From positions 3,846,501-3,910,500 of the forward strand of contig NC_009615.1 of the NCBI RefSeq assembly GCF_000012845.1: a DNA stretch of 64,000 nucleotides, given 5' to 3'. Within the stretch, counting starts at the first letter, position 1. Each line of letters begins with the position of its first letter. The position numbers and the translations under genes were made by a program. The notes under the pieces are model-generated. The model saw only the letters and a list, made by a program, of their open reading frames with translations. It did not search any database and was not told where the DNA came from. Origin of the DNA: Parabacteroides distasonis ATCC 8503. Its GTDB lineage: Bacteria; Bacteroidota; Bacteroidia; Bacteroidales; Tannerellaceae. This document shows positions 45,446-54,354 of this stretch, piece after piece.

Positions 45446-45508
45446 TTCACGATTGCAGGTCTTGTGATTCTTATTTAATGTTAATTAACGTGCCTTCCGC
45501 ATGCCGTT

Positions 45509-45529
45509 TACGACTATTTCGTAGCTTTG
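45509..45529 (+). promoter_or_regulatory. Putative BlaI operator overlapping the blaI promoter
   Basis: TACGAC-TAT-TTCGTA (45509-45523) differs from the first dyad by one base and overlaps the -7 box TAGCTTTG (45522-45529) in the same way. This suggests autoregulation of blaI. Confidence 0.6.
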
Positions 45530-45559
45530 TGGATATACATTAATAAAAGGATAAGATTT

Positions 45560-45922
45560 ATGGAGAAGCTAACGATGCAGGAAGAAGAGGCGATGCGCTG
45601 GATTTGGCGGATCGGTCCTTGTTTTGTGAAAGATGTGCTGGCCAAATACGAGGACCCGAAACCTCCTTATACGACGCTCGCTTCCGTGATCAAGAATCTG
45701 GAGCGAAAGAAGTACGTGAAGGCGAAACGTTATGGAAATACGTATGAATACCGTCCTTTGATAGAGGAAACGGAATATAAACGTACGTTCCTTGGCGGCG
45801 TGGTAACGAATTATTTCGCTAACTCGTATAAAGAAATGGTTTCTTTCTTTGCGAAAGATCAGAAAATCTCTACGGATGATCTAAAGGATATCATCGATTT
45901 GATTGAGAAAGGAAAAGAATAA
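45560..45922 (+). CDS. BlaI/MecI-type transcriptional repressor
   Basis: The start is set at ATG 45560 (MEKLTMQEEEAMRW), after an AAAGGA-type SD, giving about 120 residues. It shows the winged-helix family pattern 'MQEEEAMRWIWRIGPCFVKDVLAKY', 'PPYTTLASVIKNLERKKYVKAKRYGNTYEYRPLI' and a C-terminal dimer part ('GGVVTNYFANSYKEMVSFFAK'). BlaI-type repressors dimerise on palindromes and are cleaved by a BlaR1-like protease. The partner follows after 17 bp. Two matching dyads are visible upstream. Confidence 0.92.
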   Translation: MEKLTMQEEEAMRWIWRIGPCFVKDVLAKYEDPKPPYTTLASVIKNLERKKYVKAKRYGNTYEYRPLIEETEYKRTFLGGVVTNYFANSYKEMVSFFAKDQKISTDDLKDIIDLIEKGKE

Positions 45923-45939
45923 CCTAAATCCCACATACC

Positions 45940-47763
45940 ATGACACCGGAATTTGCCTACTTATTGAAGGTAAATGTAGCCTTTGTACTCTTTTACGCCT
46001 TCTACCGGTTGTTCTTCTATAAGGACACGTTCTTCAAGCTACGTCGTGCGATATTGCTGGCGTTCTTTGGCTTGGCTCTGTTTTATCCTTTGCTGAACAT
46101 CCAAGATTGGGTAAGGCAACAAGAGCCTATAGCAGATGTGATTTATATGTATTCCGCTATGTTGCCTGAGGCGACGGCGAAAGCGGATGCCGCGGCGTCC
46201 GTGGATTGGTATGGATGGTTGCTGGGATCTTTGGGGTTTATTTATTGGGGGATCGTAGCGTTCTTATGCGGACGTTTTCTCGTGCAATTAAGCAGTATCT
46301 TATGGTTGGCTCATACCAGTGAGCGTGTTGTTATTCATGAAACTCCGGTTTATGCGTTGCGGAAGGCCGCCGGGCCATTCTCCTTTTTCCGTATGGTCTT
46401 CTTGCATCCGGAGAGTCATTCGGATAAGGAAACGGATGAGATATTGACACATGAATGTACGCACGTATCCCAATGGCACTCGATTGACGTGATCTTGAGC
46501 GAGATGATGTGTATGGCTTGCTGGTTTAATCCTTTTGTATGGTTATTGAAGCGTGAGGTTAGGCATAATCTGGAGTATCTGGCGGATAACACGGTGATCC
46601 AGTCTGGTTACGATAGTAAGAGCTATCAATACCATTTATTGGGATTGGCTCATCATCAGTCCGTTACTACTTTGTATAATAGTTTCAATGTGCTGCATCT
46701 GAAGAACCGGATTATGATGATGAACAAGAAGCGGAGCCCGGGTATCGTACGTACGAAATATCTGATATTTATTCCATTGGTAGGGATCTTGATGCTGTTA
46801 AGTAATATCGAGGCGGTAGCCCGTTTGACTGTCCGTCTGGCGAATGAGGCTACGGTCTCGAACGCTATGGTGACGGCTACGGGCATTCTGGTTGATGAGA
46901 CCGGGCAGCCTTTGATCGGGGCATCAGTTGTGGTGAAGGGCGGTAAAGAGAGGACTATCACGGATAGGAAAGGGGCTTTCTCTTTGGAGGTCCCTGCGAA
47001 TGCGATTTTGCGATGCAGCTATCAAGGAAGGGAGTCTCAAGAGGTCTTGGCTGCTGATATGACAAATAATACCCATTTGTCCTTATCTTCCAAATCCCGT
47101 GAGATGAACGAGCAAGTATTTACCGTGGTAGAGAAGATGCCTAGTTTTCCGGGTGGGGATGCGGAGTTGTTGAAATACATAGCCACGAATATAAAGTATC
47201 CGAAAGAGAGTCAGGATAACGGGGAGCAAGGGCGTGTAATCTGCTCGTTTATCGTTGGGCGTGATGGTTCCGTCAATAATCCGGAGGTGCTTCGGGGAGT
47301 GACTCCTTTATTGAATGAGGAGGCCGTAAGGGTAATAAACACTATGCCTCGTTGGAATCCGGGAATGCAACGTGGAAAGGCGGTCGCCGTGAAATATACG
47401 GTCCCGATTACGTTCCGTTTGAAAAGTCCGGTAGAAGAAGCGAAGGAAGAGACTTTGACGGTAGTGGACGTGATGCCGCAATATCCCGGAGGGGATCGTG
47501 AATTATTGAAGTTTATCGCTCAAAGCATAAAGTATCCGACAGATGCGCAGGAAGCGGGAGTGCAAGGTCGTGTGATCTGTTCGTTTGTAGTAGATAAGAA
47601 AGGAAATATCGTGGAACCTAAAATCATACGGGGGATAGATCCCTCTTTGGATGCGGAAGCTTTGCGAGTCATCGGAATGATGCCCCGGTGGACTCCCGGT
47701 CGTCAGGACGGAAAGGCGGTCCGCGTCTTATATACGGTGCCTATTACTTTCCGGTTACAGTGA
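45940..47763 (+). CDS. BlaR1-type M56 metallopeptidase fused to a carboxypeptidase-regulatory-like domain and two TonB C-terminal domains
   Basis: The 607-residue protein has an M56 membrane protease part (about 1-290) with several hydrophobic segments and the zinc motif HECTH (171-175) plus 'EYLADNTVI'. Then come a carboxypeptidase-regulatory-like domain (about 308-380, 'VDETGQPLIGASVVVKGG') and two tandem TonB C-terminal domains (about 385-490 and 505-607), each with 'P.FPGGD/QYPGGD', 'GVQGRVICSF' and 'AVKYTVPITFRL'-like words. It follows blaI, so it should be the signal-driven protease that inactivates the repressor. The TonB-like tails replace the usual penicillin-binding sensor and may contact outer-membrane partners. 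Confidence 0.9.
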   Translation: MTPEFAYLLKVNVAFVLFYAFYRLFFYKDTFFKLRRAILLAFFGLALFYPLLNIQDWVRQQEPIADVIYMYSAMLPEATAKADAAASVDWYGWLLGSLGFIYWGIVAFLCGRFLVQLSSILWLAHTSERVVIHETPVYALRKAAGPFSFFRMVFLHPESHSDKETDEILTHECTHVSQWHSIDVILSEMMCMACWFNPFVWLLKREVRHNLEYLADNTVIQSGYDSKSYQYHLLGLAHHQSVTTLYNSFNVLHLKNRIMMMNKKRSPGIVRTKYLIFIPLVGILMLLSNIEAVARLTVRLANEATVSNAMVTATGILVDETGQPLIGASVVVKGGKERTITDRKGAFSLEVPANAILRCSYQGRESQEVLAADMTNNTHLSLSSKSREMNEQVFTVVEKMPSFPGGDAELLKYIATNIKYPKESQDNGEQGRVICSFIVGRDGSVNNPEVLRGVTPLLNEEAVRVINTMPRWNPGMQRGKAVAVKYTVPITFRLKSPVEEAKEETLTVVDVMPQYPGGDRELLKFIAQSIKYPTDAQEAGVQGRVICSFVVDKKGNIVEPKIIRGIDPSLDAEALRVIGMMPRWTPGRQDGKAVRVLYTVPITFRLQ

Positions 47764-47819
47764 AATAAGAATAGAGGCTATGTTGGTCGCTTAATCAGTA
47801 ATCTTAAAAACATACAGAT

Positions 47820-49682
47820 ATGAATGAGAAATGTAATTTAGTTACAGTTCTGTTACTTTGTTGCCTTATTTTTCCCGGGAATGCTCAAGAGTTTAATTGG
47901 CAAGACTTGGTGAACCGTAAGCAATATGCGGCTGTGATCGCTCATGCTGATAGCCTTACATTAGCCGATTCTTCGAATTATGAGATTATGAACGCTATCG
48001 GGCAGGCTTATGAGGGTATGCTTCGGTATCAGAAGGCTTATGACTATTACCGTCTTTGCTTTTCTATGGATACGACGAACTTGGATATCTTAAACATCTT
48101 GGCTCGGACGGCGACGAACTTAGGCCGTGCGGAGGATGCCGAGCGATATTTTCATCAGGTCTTATCCGCCGATAGCTCGAACTTCTACGCTAATTATCAG
48201 TTGGCACGTCTGTATTTCCAATTGGGGGAGTATGAGAAAGCAGTTGATGCCTATGAGAAATTGCAAGCTCAGAATGAGGATAATACTGTCTTATACCGTG
48301 CGATTGGCGATTGCTATACTCGAATGGAACAATATCCTTCCGCTACGACCGCTTATTTTCAGGCGTATAACTTGAATCGTGAGAATGCGGGGTTGGCGGT
48401 TGCGTTAGTGAATTCATTGTATCGGATGGGGGCTAGTAGCCCGGATTATATATCGGAAGGAATAGCGATTTGCGATACCGCCTTGTTTTATAATCCCGGG
48501 AATCGTCAATTATTGCGTAGTAAAGGATTGGGGCTATATATCGTGAAACAATTTGTTCAGGCGGATTCTGTCTATTCCAGTTTGTTGGCTGATGGTGATT
48601 CCACCTACCTTACCTTGAAATATGGGGGAGCCTCGAAGTATTATGCCGGTCTGTATATGCCCTCGGTAGATATCTTGGATATGGCATATGAGCAGGATAC
48701 GACCTCGGTCGAGGTATGCCTCTTATTGGGTTCCGCCTTGGGTAAGACGTATGACCGGAAGCGGGCTTACGACTTATTTGACCGGGCGGAAAAGGGATTG
48801 GAACCCAATCGTTTCTTGGTAAATCAATTATTGGCCTTCCGTGCGGAGACTTACCAAAAAGACGGGAGATACAAGGAAGCGTCCCGTCTCTACTATGAGG
48901 CATGGAAGAAGAATCCGGAACGACTGGATTTCCTAGCGGCGATCTCGCATATGTATAGTGAGATTGACGTGTCTAAATTCCAGAGCGAAGAGGATCGTCA
49001 GCGAGGGCTTTTTATCTTGGTACTTTATATGAATGAGAGCTTAAAGAAAAAAGCGGACGAGAGGACGATGGTGTTTAGCCGGGCGCTTCTGCAATCCTTC
49101 TATGAGGATATGTTCTTCCGTAATGTGGCGGAGGAGACTATGATGGACCCGGATGGGAAAAAGAGCAAGATCTCTATCGTGGATTTGCGTAACCTGATCA
49201 ATCAATTGCCGGAGGAATCGGAGATGGTCATGGAGATTCGTGCCATGAGCGCCAGAAGCTCGGGTAAGATAGAGGAGGCGGCCCGTCTGCTTTATCGGGC
49301 GTGGAAGGTGAAGGGTACTCGTGTAGAATTGCTTCGTGAGATCGCGAACCTATATAGCCATCCGGATATCTCCGGATTCAAGAATGCGGAGGAGCTACAG
49401 AGAGGTGTATTCGCTCAAGTGACTTACGCAAAGGAACTGTTGAAAAACGAGTCGGATCTGAGTAACTTGACTTTTACCCGGCCTTTCTTGGAGTCATTAA
49501 ATTCGGATATGTCCAAACGGGGTATCACGGAGCAAACCATGCTGGCTCCAGATAACCGGAAAAGCCAGCTTTCTATAGATGAACTCCAATCTCTGATCCA
49601 ACAACTGCCGGAGACATCCGATGAGGTAAAAGAGATGATACGGATGATGAACAAAGAGAAAGCGCTAAAGAGCAAGAAATGA
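47820..49682 (+). CDS. Secreted tetratricopeptide-repeat protein
   Basis: The 620-residue protein has a signal peptide ('LLCCLIFPGNAQEF') and a chain of TPR units (about 25-400), for example 'IMNAIGQAYEGMLRYQKAYDYYRLCF' and 'FYANYQLARLYFQLGEYEKAVDAYEKL'. The second half contains a repeated pair of segments, 'IVDLRNLINQLPEESEMVMEI' and 'IDELQSLIQQLPETSDEVKEM', so part of the protein arose by duplication. It lies 56 bp after the BlaR1-like gene and may be cotranscribed. It is probably periplasmic. Confidence 0.85.
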   Translation: MNEKCNLVTVLLLCCLIFPGNAQEFNWQDLVNRKQYAAVIAHADSLTLADSSNYEIMNAIGQAYEGMLRYQKAYDYYRLCFSMDTTNLDILNILARTATNLGRAEDAERYFHQVLSADSSNFYANYQLARLYFQLGEYEKAVDAYEKLQAQNEDNTVLYRAIGDCYTRMEQYPSATTAYFQAYNLNRENAGLAVALVNSLYRMGASSPDYISEGIAICDTALFYNPGNRQLLRSKGLGLYIVKQFVQADSVYSSLLADGDSTYLTLKYGGASKYYAGLYMPSVDILDMAYEQDTTSVEVCLLLGSALGKTYDRKRAYDLFDRAEKGLEPNRFLVNQLLAFRAETYQKDGRYKEASRLYYEAWKKNPERLDFLAAISHMYSEIDVSKFQSEEDRQRGLFILVLYMNESLKKKADERTMVFSRALLQSFYEDMFFRNVAEETMMDPDGKKSKISIVDLRNLINQLPEESEMVMEIRAMSARSSGKIEEAARLLYRAWKVKGTRVELLREIANLYSHPDISGFKNAEELQRGVFAQVTYAKELLKNESDLSNLTFTRPFLESLNSDMSKRGITEQTMLAPDNRKSQLSIDELQSLIQQLPETSDEVKEMIRMMNKEKALKSKK

Positions 49683-49707
49683 CATCGAACGAAAGACTTT
49701 AAACATT

Positions 49708-50871
49708 ATGAAAATGAGAAAATTAACTACGAACGCAGTGGCTATGCTGCTCGCTTTAGTCGGATGTATGGGATGTGGCAATCGGTCCGCTTCCTCTGTC
49801 GATAACCTTATAAGGGTTGATGTCATGGCCGATTATCCGGAAAAGGAACTGATACTTCAAGACCTCATGGACGTGGAATACATCGCATTGGAAACCACGG
49901 ATGATTTTATAACTAAAGGTGCCGTGAAAGCGATCGGAAAGGATATCATGCTGGTGACGAATCGGGGCAGTGATGGGGATATTCTTGTTTTCGATAAAAA
50001 CGGAAAGGGACTTAGGAAGATAAACCGTTTAGGGCAAAGCGGTGAGGAATACACGCAGCTTACAGGGCTTGTCTTGGATGAGGATAACGATGAGATATTC
50101 GTCAAGGATAATCCGGCGAGAAAAATAGGTGTCTATGACTTATTGGGAAACTATAAAAGGAGTTTTAAGTTCACGGATACCAGTTATTATAATTATATAT
50201 TTAATTATGATCGTGATCATTTGATTTGCTATAAGAGTTATCCATCGGAAAAAGGCAAGCGGGAGTGCCATTTGATTATTTCCAAACAAGATGGCCGTAT
50301 CACCCATGAGATCCAGATTCCTTCTAAGGGTATTGAGACTCCGGTTGTGACAGAAGGGGAGTTTGTCATTACGCCGGAATTTTATCTTACGTTCCCGGAT
50401 CGGGATAAATGGATACTTGTCAATACATCGTCTGATACCATATTCCATTACTTGCCGGATGGTAATCTGAGTCCTTTTATCGTAAGAAGCCCTTCCATAT
50501 CCTCCATGGATACGAAAGTCTTTCTTTTTCCAACCGTTATCACCGATCGCTACTGTTTTATGAGAACCATGAGAAAAGAGGTTGACTTTACGACGTTTAA
50601 AGGTTTCCTTGGTGAAGATCTGGTGTATGATAAACAAGAAAATGCCTTATTCAGCTATATTCTATACAATGATGATTTCATCAATAAGGAAGAAGTCTCT
50701 CTAACATCAGAGCCAAGAAACCCCGAAATAGCTATCTGCCAAACTCTAGATGCCCCGGACTTAGTTGAGGCTTACGAGAAAGGCCAGCTAAAAGGAAAGT
50801 TGAAGGAGATCGCCGCAAACTTGGATGAAGAGTCGAATCCTGTGGTCATGCTGCTGAAAAAGAAAAAGTAA
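49708..50871 (+). CDS. 6-bladed beta-propeller lipoprotein
   Basis: The 387-residue protein has a lipoprotein signal ('LALVGCMGCGNRS') and the start 'MDVEYIALETTDDFITKGAVKAIGKDIMLVTNRG', then propeller repeats ('ILVFDKNGKGLRKINRLGQSGEEYTQLTGLVLDEDNDEIFVKD'). It is related to the lipoprotein at 43496. It lies 25 bp after the TPR gene and closes the unit. Its function is unknown. Confidence 0.85.
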   Translation: MKMRKLTTNAVAMLLALVGCMGCGNRSASSVDNLIRVDVMADYPEKELILQDLMDVEYIALETTDDFITKGAVKAIGKDIMLVTNRGSDGDILVFDKNGKGLRKINRLGQSGEEYTQLTGLVLDEDNDEIFVKDNPARKIGVYDLLGNYKRSFKFTDTSYYNYIFNYDRDHLICYKSYPSEKGKRECHLIISKQDGRITHEIQIPSKGIETPVVTEGEFVITPEFYLTFPDRDKWILVNTSSDTIFHYLPDGNLSPFIVRSPSISSMDTKVFLFPTVITDRYCFMRTMRKEVDFTTFKGFLGEDLVYDKQENALFSYILYNDDFINKEEVSLTSEPRNPEIAICQTLDAPDLVEAYEKGQLKGKLKEIAANLDEESNPVVMLLKKKK

Positions 50872-50964
50872 TATATTGCTCCGGCTGCTACCTTGCTGGA
50901 AAAAAGTAAGTTGATGGCTATATTATTTTTTGATAAACACGTACATACTTGATTCCGATCATGT

Positions 50965-51162
50965 ATGTACATGTTTTCTGTGAGACATTATACCGCTGCA
51001 CCAGTTGAAAAAATGGAAATCGTTGATGAAATTATGACCCTGATTTATAAGAAGCTTTATTCTGGTCGTGTGTTCTTAAATCGATTTGAGCGAGAAATGC
51101 CTATTAATTTTAGGGAGGCCGTATCAAATACTATCGATTGCCCACTTATGTTCCGGAAATAA
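50965..51162 (+). CDS. Small hypothetical protein (uncertain)
   Basis: The 65-codon frame starts at ATG and contains 'VEKMEIVDEIMTLIYKKLYSGRVFLNRFE', which is plausible as a short amphipathic protein, but there is no clear SD and no family I recognise. It may also be a remnant of a larger gene. Confidence 0.25.
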   Translation: MYMFSVRHYTAAPVEKMEIVDEIMTLIYKKLYSGRVFLNRFEREMPINFREAVSNTIDCPLMFRK

Positions 51163-51240
51163 AATGTTCCTCTCCTATTGAAATAGCTCTCCGATAACCT
51201 ATGCATTCCATAGCGAATAAGTATTTATTCTTAAATCAGC

Positions 51241-51318
51241 GCCGTGAACTGTATAAACCACGCCGTGGAATGTGCAGACCACGCCTTGGTTTATACAGTT
51301 CACGGCATGGTTTATAGA
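51241..51318. repeat. Long perfect inverted repeat upstream of the patatin gene
   Basis: A 20-bp arm at 51241-51260 is exactly repeated in reverse at 51287-51306 around a 26-bp centre, which itself contains GTGG and CCAC. A partial extra copy (ATGGTTTATAG) follows at 51307. The words CCGTG and CACGG repeat inside. It could form a cruciform or a long RNA hairpin. Confidence 0.75.
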
Positions 51319-51429
51319 ATAGATGAGATAGCGATAAACTTTATATATAGGTAAACATACGTTTTATTCTAGATGAATCCGTTTGCGTTTTCGAGTAAAC
51401 CAGCTACATTTGCCGGAAAGAATATCTAG

Positions 51430-53634
51430 ATGAGGAAGTTCCTTTTATTGTGGTTGGTTGGGTTGATGTTGGTGCCTTCTGTGATGGCTGAGCGGAAAAA
51501 GGTTGGCTTGGTGCTGGGAGGCGGTGGGGCGAAAGGTGTCGCTCATATCGGGGTGTTGAAGGTATTGGAGGAGGCCGGCATCCCGATTGATTATATTGCC
51601 GGCACTAGTATGGGAGCTATCGTGGGGGGCTTATATTCCGTTGGATATAATGCTGCGGAAATCGATAGCATGGTGAGATTGCAGGACTGGAGTATGTTAT
51701 TGAGCGACCGGGTGAAACGTAGTAGCCTTACTTTTCCGGAGAAAGAGAATTCCGAGCGTTATGTATTCTCACTCCCTTTTGGGCGGAGTAAAAAAGAGAT
51801 AGCGATCCAAGGGATGATAAAAGGGCAAAATCTCCAGAACCTGTTCTCGAATCTAACGATCGGCTATCATGATTCCGTGGACTTCAATCAATTGAATATA
51901 CCTTTCGCTTGTGTGGCGTTGAATGTAGTGGACGGCCAAGAATATGTTTTCCATCATGGAAGTCTTCCGTTGGCTATGCGTGCCAGTATGGCGATTCCTG
52001 CCGTGTTCGCACCGGTACGTTTGGATAGCATGGTGTTGGTAGATGGTGGGATCAAGAATAACTATCCGGCGGATGTCGCACGGGATATGGGGGCGGATAT
52101 TATTATTGGCGTAGATCTGGGTACTAGCGACTTGAAACAGTTGGAGCGGATAAATACCCCTTGGGATATCGTAGGGCAGATCGTCGCCTTGCATGGTTAT
52201 GAGAAATACGGACCGAATAAGGAACAAACCGATCTGTTGTTCCGCCCGAATACAGACCCTTATAATTCCGCTAGTTTTGGGGAGACGGCCTTGGATACCT
52301 TGATTGACCGGGGTGAGCAAGTCGCCCGCAAGCAATGGGATGAGATTCTTGCCTTAAAGAAGAAGATTGGTTTATCCGATAGTTCGGATATGCACCGAAA
52401 GAGATTAGTACATTCCTATCCGGTAGCCCCTACCGATACGTTTCATATCCGGCGTGTCTTGTTTGAAGGTATAGATCCTCGTGATGAGAAATGGTTGACG
52501 CAAATCAGCGGCTTGAAAGAGAATAGCTTGCTTACCGTGAAGAAATTGCAGGAAGCCATGTCTATCGTGATCGGTACAAACCTTTACTCGAATGTAAGCT
52601 ATAAATTAGTCGGCGAGAGGCAGGAGGATTTGGTGCTTACGGTACAGGAAAAATCAAATAGCGCGATTAATGTGGGCCTGAATTTCAATAGCGAGGATAT
52701 CGTCGCCCTATTGCTGAATGTGACTTTTGACAATCGGGCCCGTTACCATTCGAAGTTCTCCGTAACCGGGAGGATCGGGAAACGTATGTATGGGCGGGTG
52801 GACTATGCGATAGAGCGTAATCCATTGCGTAATATTAACCTGTCTTACATGTTCACGTACCATGACCTCGACGTGTATAACAGGGGAGATAAGATCGTAA
52901 ATACGACGTATCGCCATCATTTCGTGGAACTCGGGTATTCGGATATGAACTGGCTGAATTTCAAGTTGAAGCTAGGAGCCCGTTATGAGTATTTCGATTA
53001 TAACTCATTCCTTTATACGGCGGAAAACCAAAAGTATCAAGTAAAACCGGAAGGTTTTATCAGCTACTTCGCTCAAGCCCATCTGGAAACCTTGGACCGC
53101 CGTTACTTCCCGAGTAAAGGCGTTTCTCTGCAAGCGGATTATTCCATTTATACGGATAACTTCGTGACCTATAAAGGACATACATTCTTCTCCGCCTTGA
53201 AGCTCAGCTTCCTGTCGGTATTGCCGCTGACTTCCCATTTGAGCCTGTTACCTTCCATCGATGGGCGTGTGTTGATCGGGAAAGATCCGGCTTATCCCTT
53301 TTTGAATGTGGTGGGAGGCGATATGCCGGCACGGTATCTTCCCCAGCAACTCCCTTTCGCTGGGATCAACCATATGGAGATATTCGATAATTCCGTGGCG
53401 ATTGTCCGCTTAAACTTGCGTCAGCGTATCGGGCAACGGCATTATATCTCTTTGATCGCTAATTATGCGATCCATGAGAATAATTTCTTCGATCTCTTCA
53501 AGGGAGAAAGCGTTTGGGGAGGTAGTATCGGTTATGCTTATAACAGTATAGTCGGTCCGATGAATACGAACTTCGGATTGTCGAACCGGAATAATAACCT
53601 GCAATTTTATCTGAATCTGGGTTACAGTTTCTAA
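51430..53634 (+). CDS. Patatin-like phospholipase with POTRA-like and BamA-type barrel domains
   Basis: The 734-residue protein has a signal peptide (about 1-20), then a patatin domain (about 25-240) with the oxyanion loop 'VLGGGGAKGVAHIGVLKVLEE', the nucleophile in GTSMG (S60) and the aspartate in 'DGGIKNNYP' (D205). A POTRA-like part (about 335-400) and a C-terminal outer-membrane beta-barrel follow and end in 'YLNLGYSF'. This matches PlpD-type type Vd autotransporter-like proteins, which may act on lipids at the cell surface. It stands alone on the plus strand. Confidence 0.92.
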   Translation: MRKFLLLWLVGLMLVPSVMAERKKVGLVLGGGGAKGVAHIGVLKVLEEAGIPIDYIAGTSMGAIVGGLYSVGYNAAEIDSMVRLQDWSMLLSDRVKRSSLTFPEKENSERYVFSLPFGRSKKEIAIQGMIKGQNLQNLFSNLTIGYHDSVDFNQLNIPFACVALNVVDGQEYVFHHGSLPLAMRASMAIPAVFAPVRLDSMVLVDGGIKNNYPADVARDMGADIIIGVDLGTSDLKQLERINTPWDIVGQIVALHGYEKYGPNKEQTDLLFRPNTDPYNSASFGETALDTLIDRGEQVARKQWDEILALKKKIGLSDSSDMHRKRLVHSYPVAPTDTFHIRRVLFEGIDPRDEKWLTQISGLKENSLLTVKKLQEAMSIVIGTNLYSNVSYKLVGERQEDLVLTVQEKSNSAINVGLNFNSEDIVALLLNVTFDNRARYHSKFSVTGRIGKRMYGRVDYAIERNPLRNINLSYMFTYHDLDVYNRGDKIVNTTYRHHFVELGYSDMNWLNFKLKLGARYEYFDYNSFLYTAENQKYQVKPEGFISYFAQAHLETLDRRYFPSKGVSLQADYSIYTDNFVTYKGHTFFSALKLSFLSVLPLTSHLSLLPSIDGRVLIGKDPAYPFLNVVGGDMPARYLPQQLPFAGINHMEIFDNSVAIVRLNLRQRIGQRHYISLIANYAIHENNFFDLFKGESVWGGSIGYAYNSIVGPMNTNFGLSNRNNNLQFYLNLGYSF

Positions 53635-53671
53635 TATTTCTTACATTTGTAAGGATTAAAAATAGAAAGTT

Positions 53672-54343
53672 ATGAATGAACAGATCATAGAGTTCTTGAC
53701 AGAGTTGAGGAGCCATAACAATCGGGAATGGTTCCAAGACAATAAAAATCGTTACGATGCGCTACGTAAGGTTTTTATCGATGAGGTACAGGATTTAATC
53801 GGTCGTATCTCTTTATTCGATCCCGAGGTAGCCGGGTTGGAGGCGAAAGATTGTTTGTTCCGGATATACAGGGATATCCGTTTCTCTCCGGATAAGACTC
53901 CTTATAAATGTCATTTCGCCGCTTACATCTCCCAAGGTGGTCGTGCCAGCGAACGGGGTGGTTATTATATCCATCTGGAGCCGGGAGGTTGCTTGCTTTC
54001 CGGTGGTGTATGGTGCCCGCCACCTGCGCTATTAAAGAAACTTCGTCAGGATATATACGATCATATCGAGGAATTTACGGCTATTATCGAGGAACCTACA
54101 TTTAAGAAAACATTCCCGGTGTTAGAGGGGGAGATGCTGAAACGCATGCCTGCCGGCTATCCAATGGATTCCCCTTATGGTTATATCATGAAGCATAAGG
54201 ATTTCAGCGTGGTGTCTTATAAGCCGGATAATTTCTTTTACGCTAAGAATTGGATGGATAAGGCGGTGGATGACTTTAAATTGTTATTACCATTCAATCG
54301 TTTCTTAAACTATACGGTAGATGAATATCTAGGGAGAGTTTAA
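53672..54343 (+). CDS. DUF2461 family protein
   Basis: The 223-residue cytoplasmic protein has the family start 'IIEFLTELRSHNNREWFQDNKNRYDALRKVF'. Conserved parts 'LFRIYRDIRFSPDKTPYKCHFAAYIS' and 'GGYYIHLEPGGCLLSGGVWCPP' follow. No enzymatic activity is established for this family as far as I know. Its stop codon lies inside a bidirectional hairpin shared with the next gene. Confidence 0.9.
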   Translation: MNEQIIEFLTELRSHNNREWFQDNKNRYDALRKVFIDEVQDLIGRISLFDPEVAGLEAKDCLFRIYRDIRFSPDKTPYKCHFAAYISQGGRASERGGYYIHLEPGGCLLSGGVWCPPPALLKKLRQDIYDHIEEFTAIIEEPTFKKTFPVLEGEMLKRMPAGYPMDSPYGYIMKHKDFSVVSYKPDNFFYAKNWMDKAVDDFKLLLPFNRFLNYTVDEYLGRV

Positions 54344-54353
54344 ATCTCCCTAG
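54329..54353. terminator. Bidirectional hairpin between convergent genes
   Basis: CTAGGGAGA (54329-54337) and TCTCCCTAG (54345-54353) form a perfect 9-bp stem with a 7-nt loop. It overlaps the last codons of the DUF2461 gene and directly abuts the end of the minus-strand gene. No T-run follows. Confidence 0.5.
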
Positions 54354-54354
54354 C

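Larger units (their letters stand above)
50872..51429. other. 558-bp intergenic region
   Basis: It contains a weak 65-codon frame (50965-51162) and a long perfect inverted repeat (51241-51306). No other feature is clear. Confidence 0.5.
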
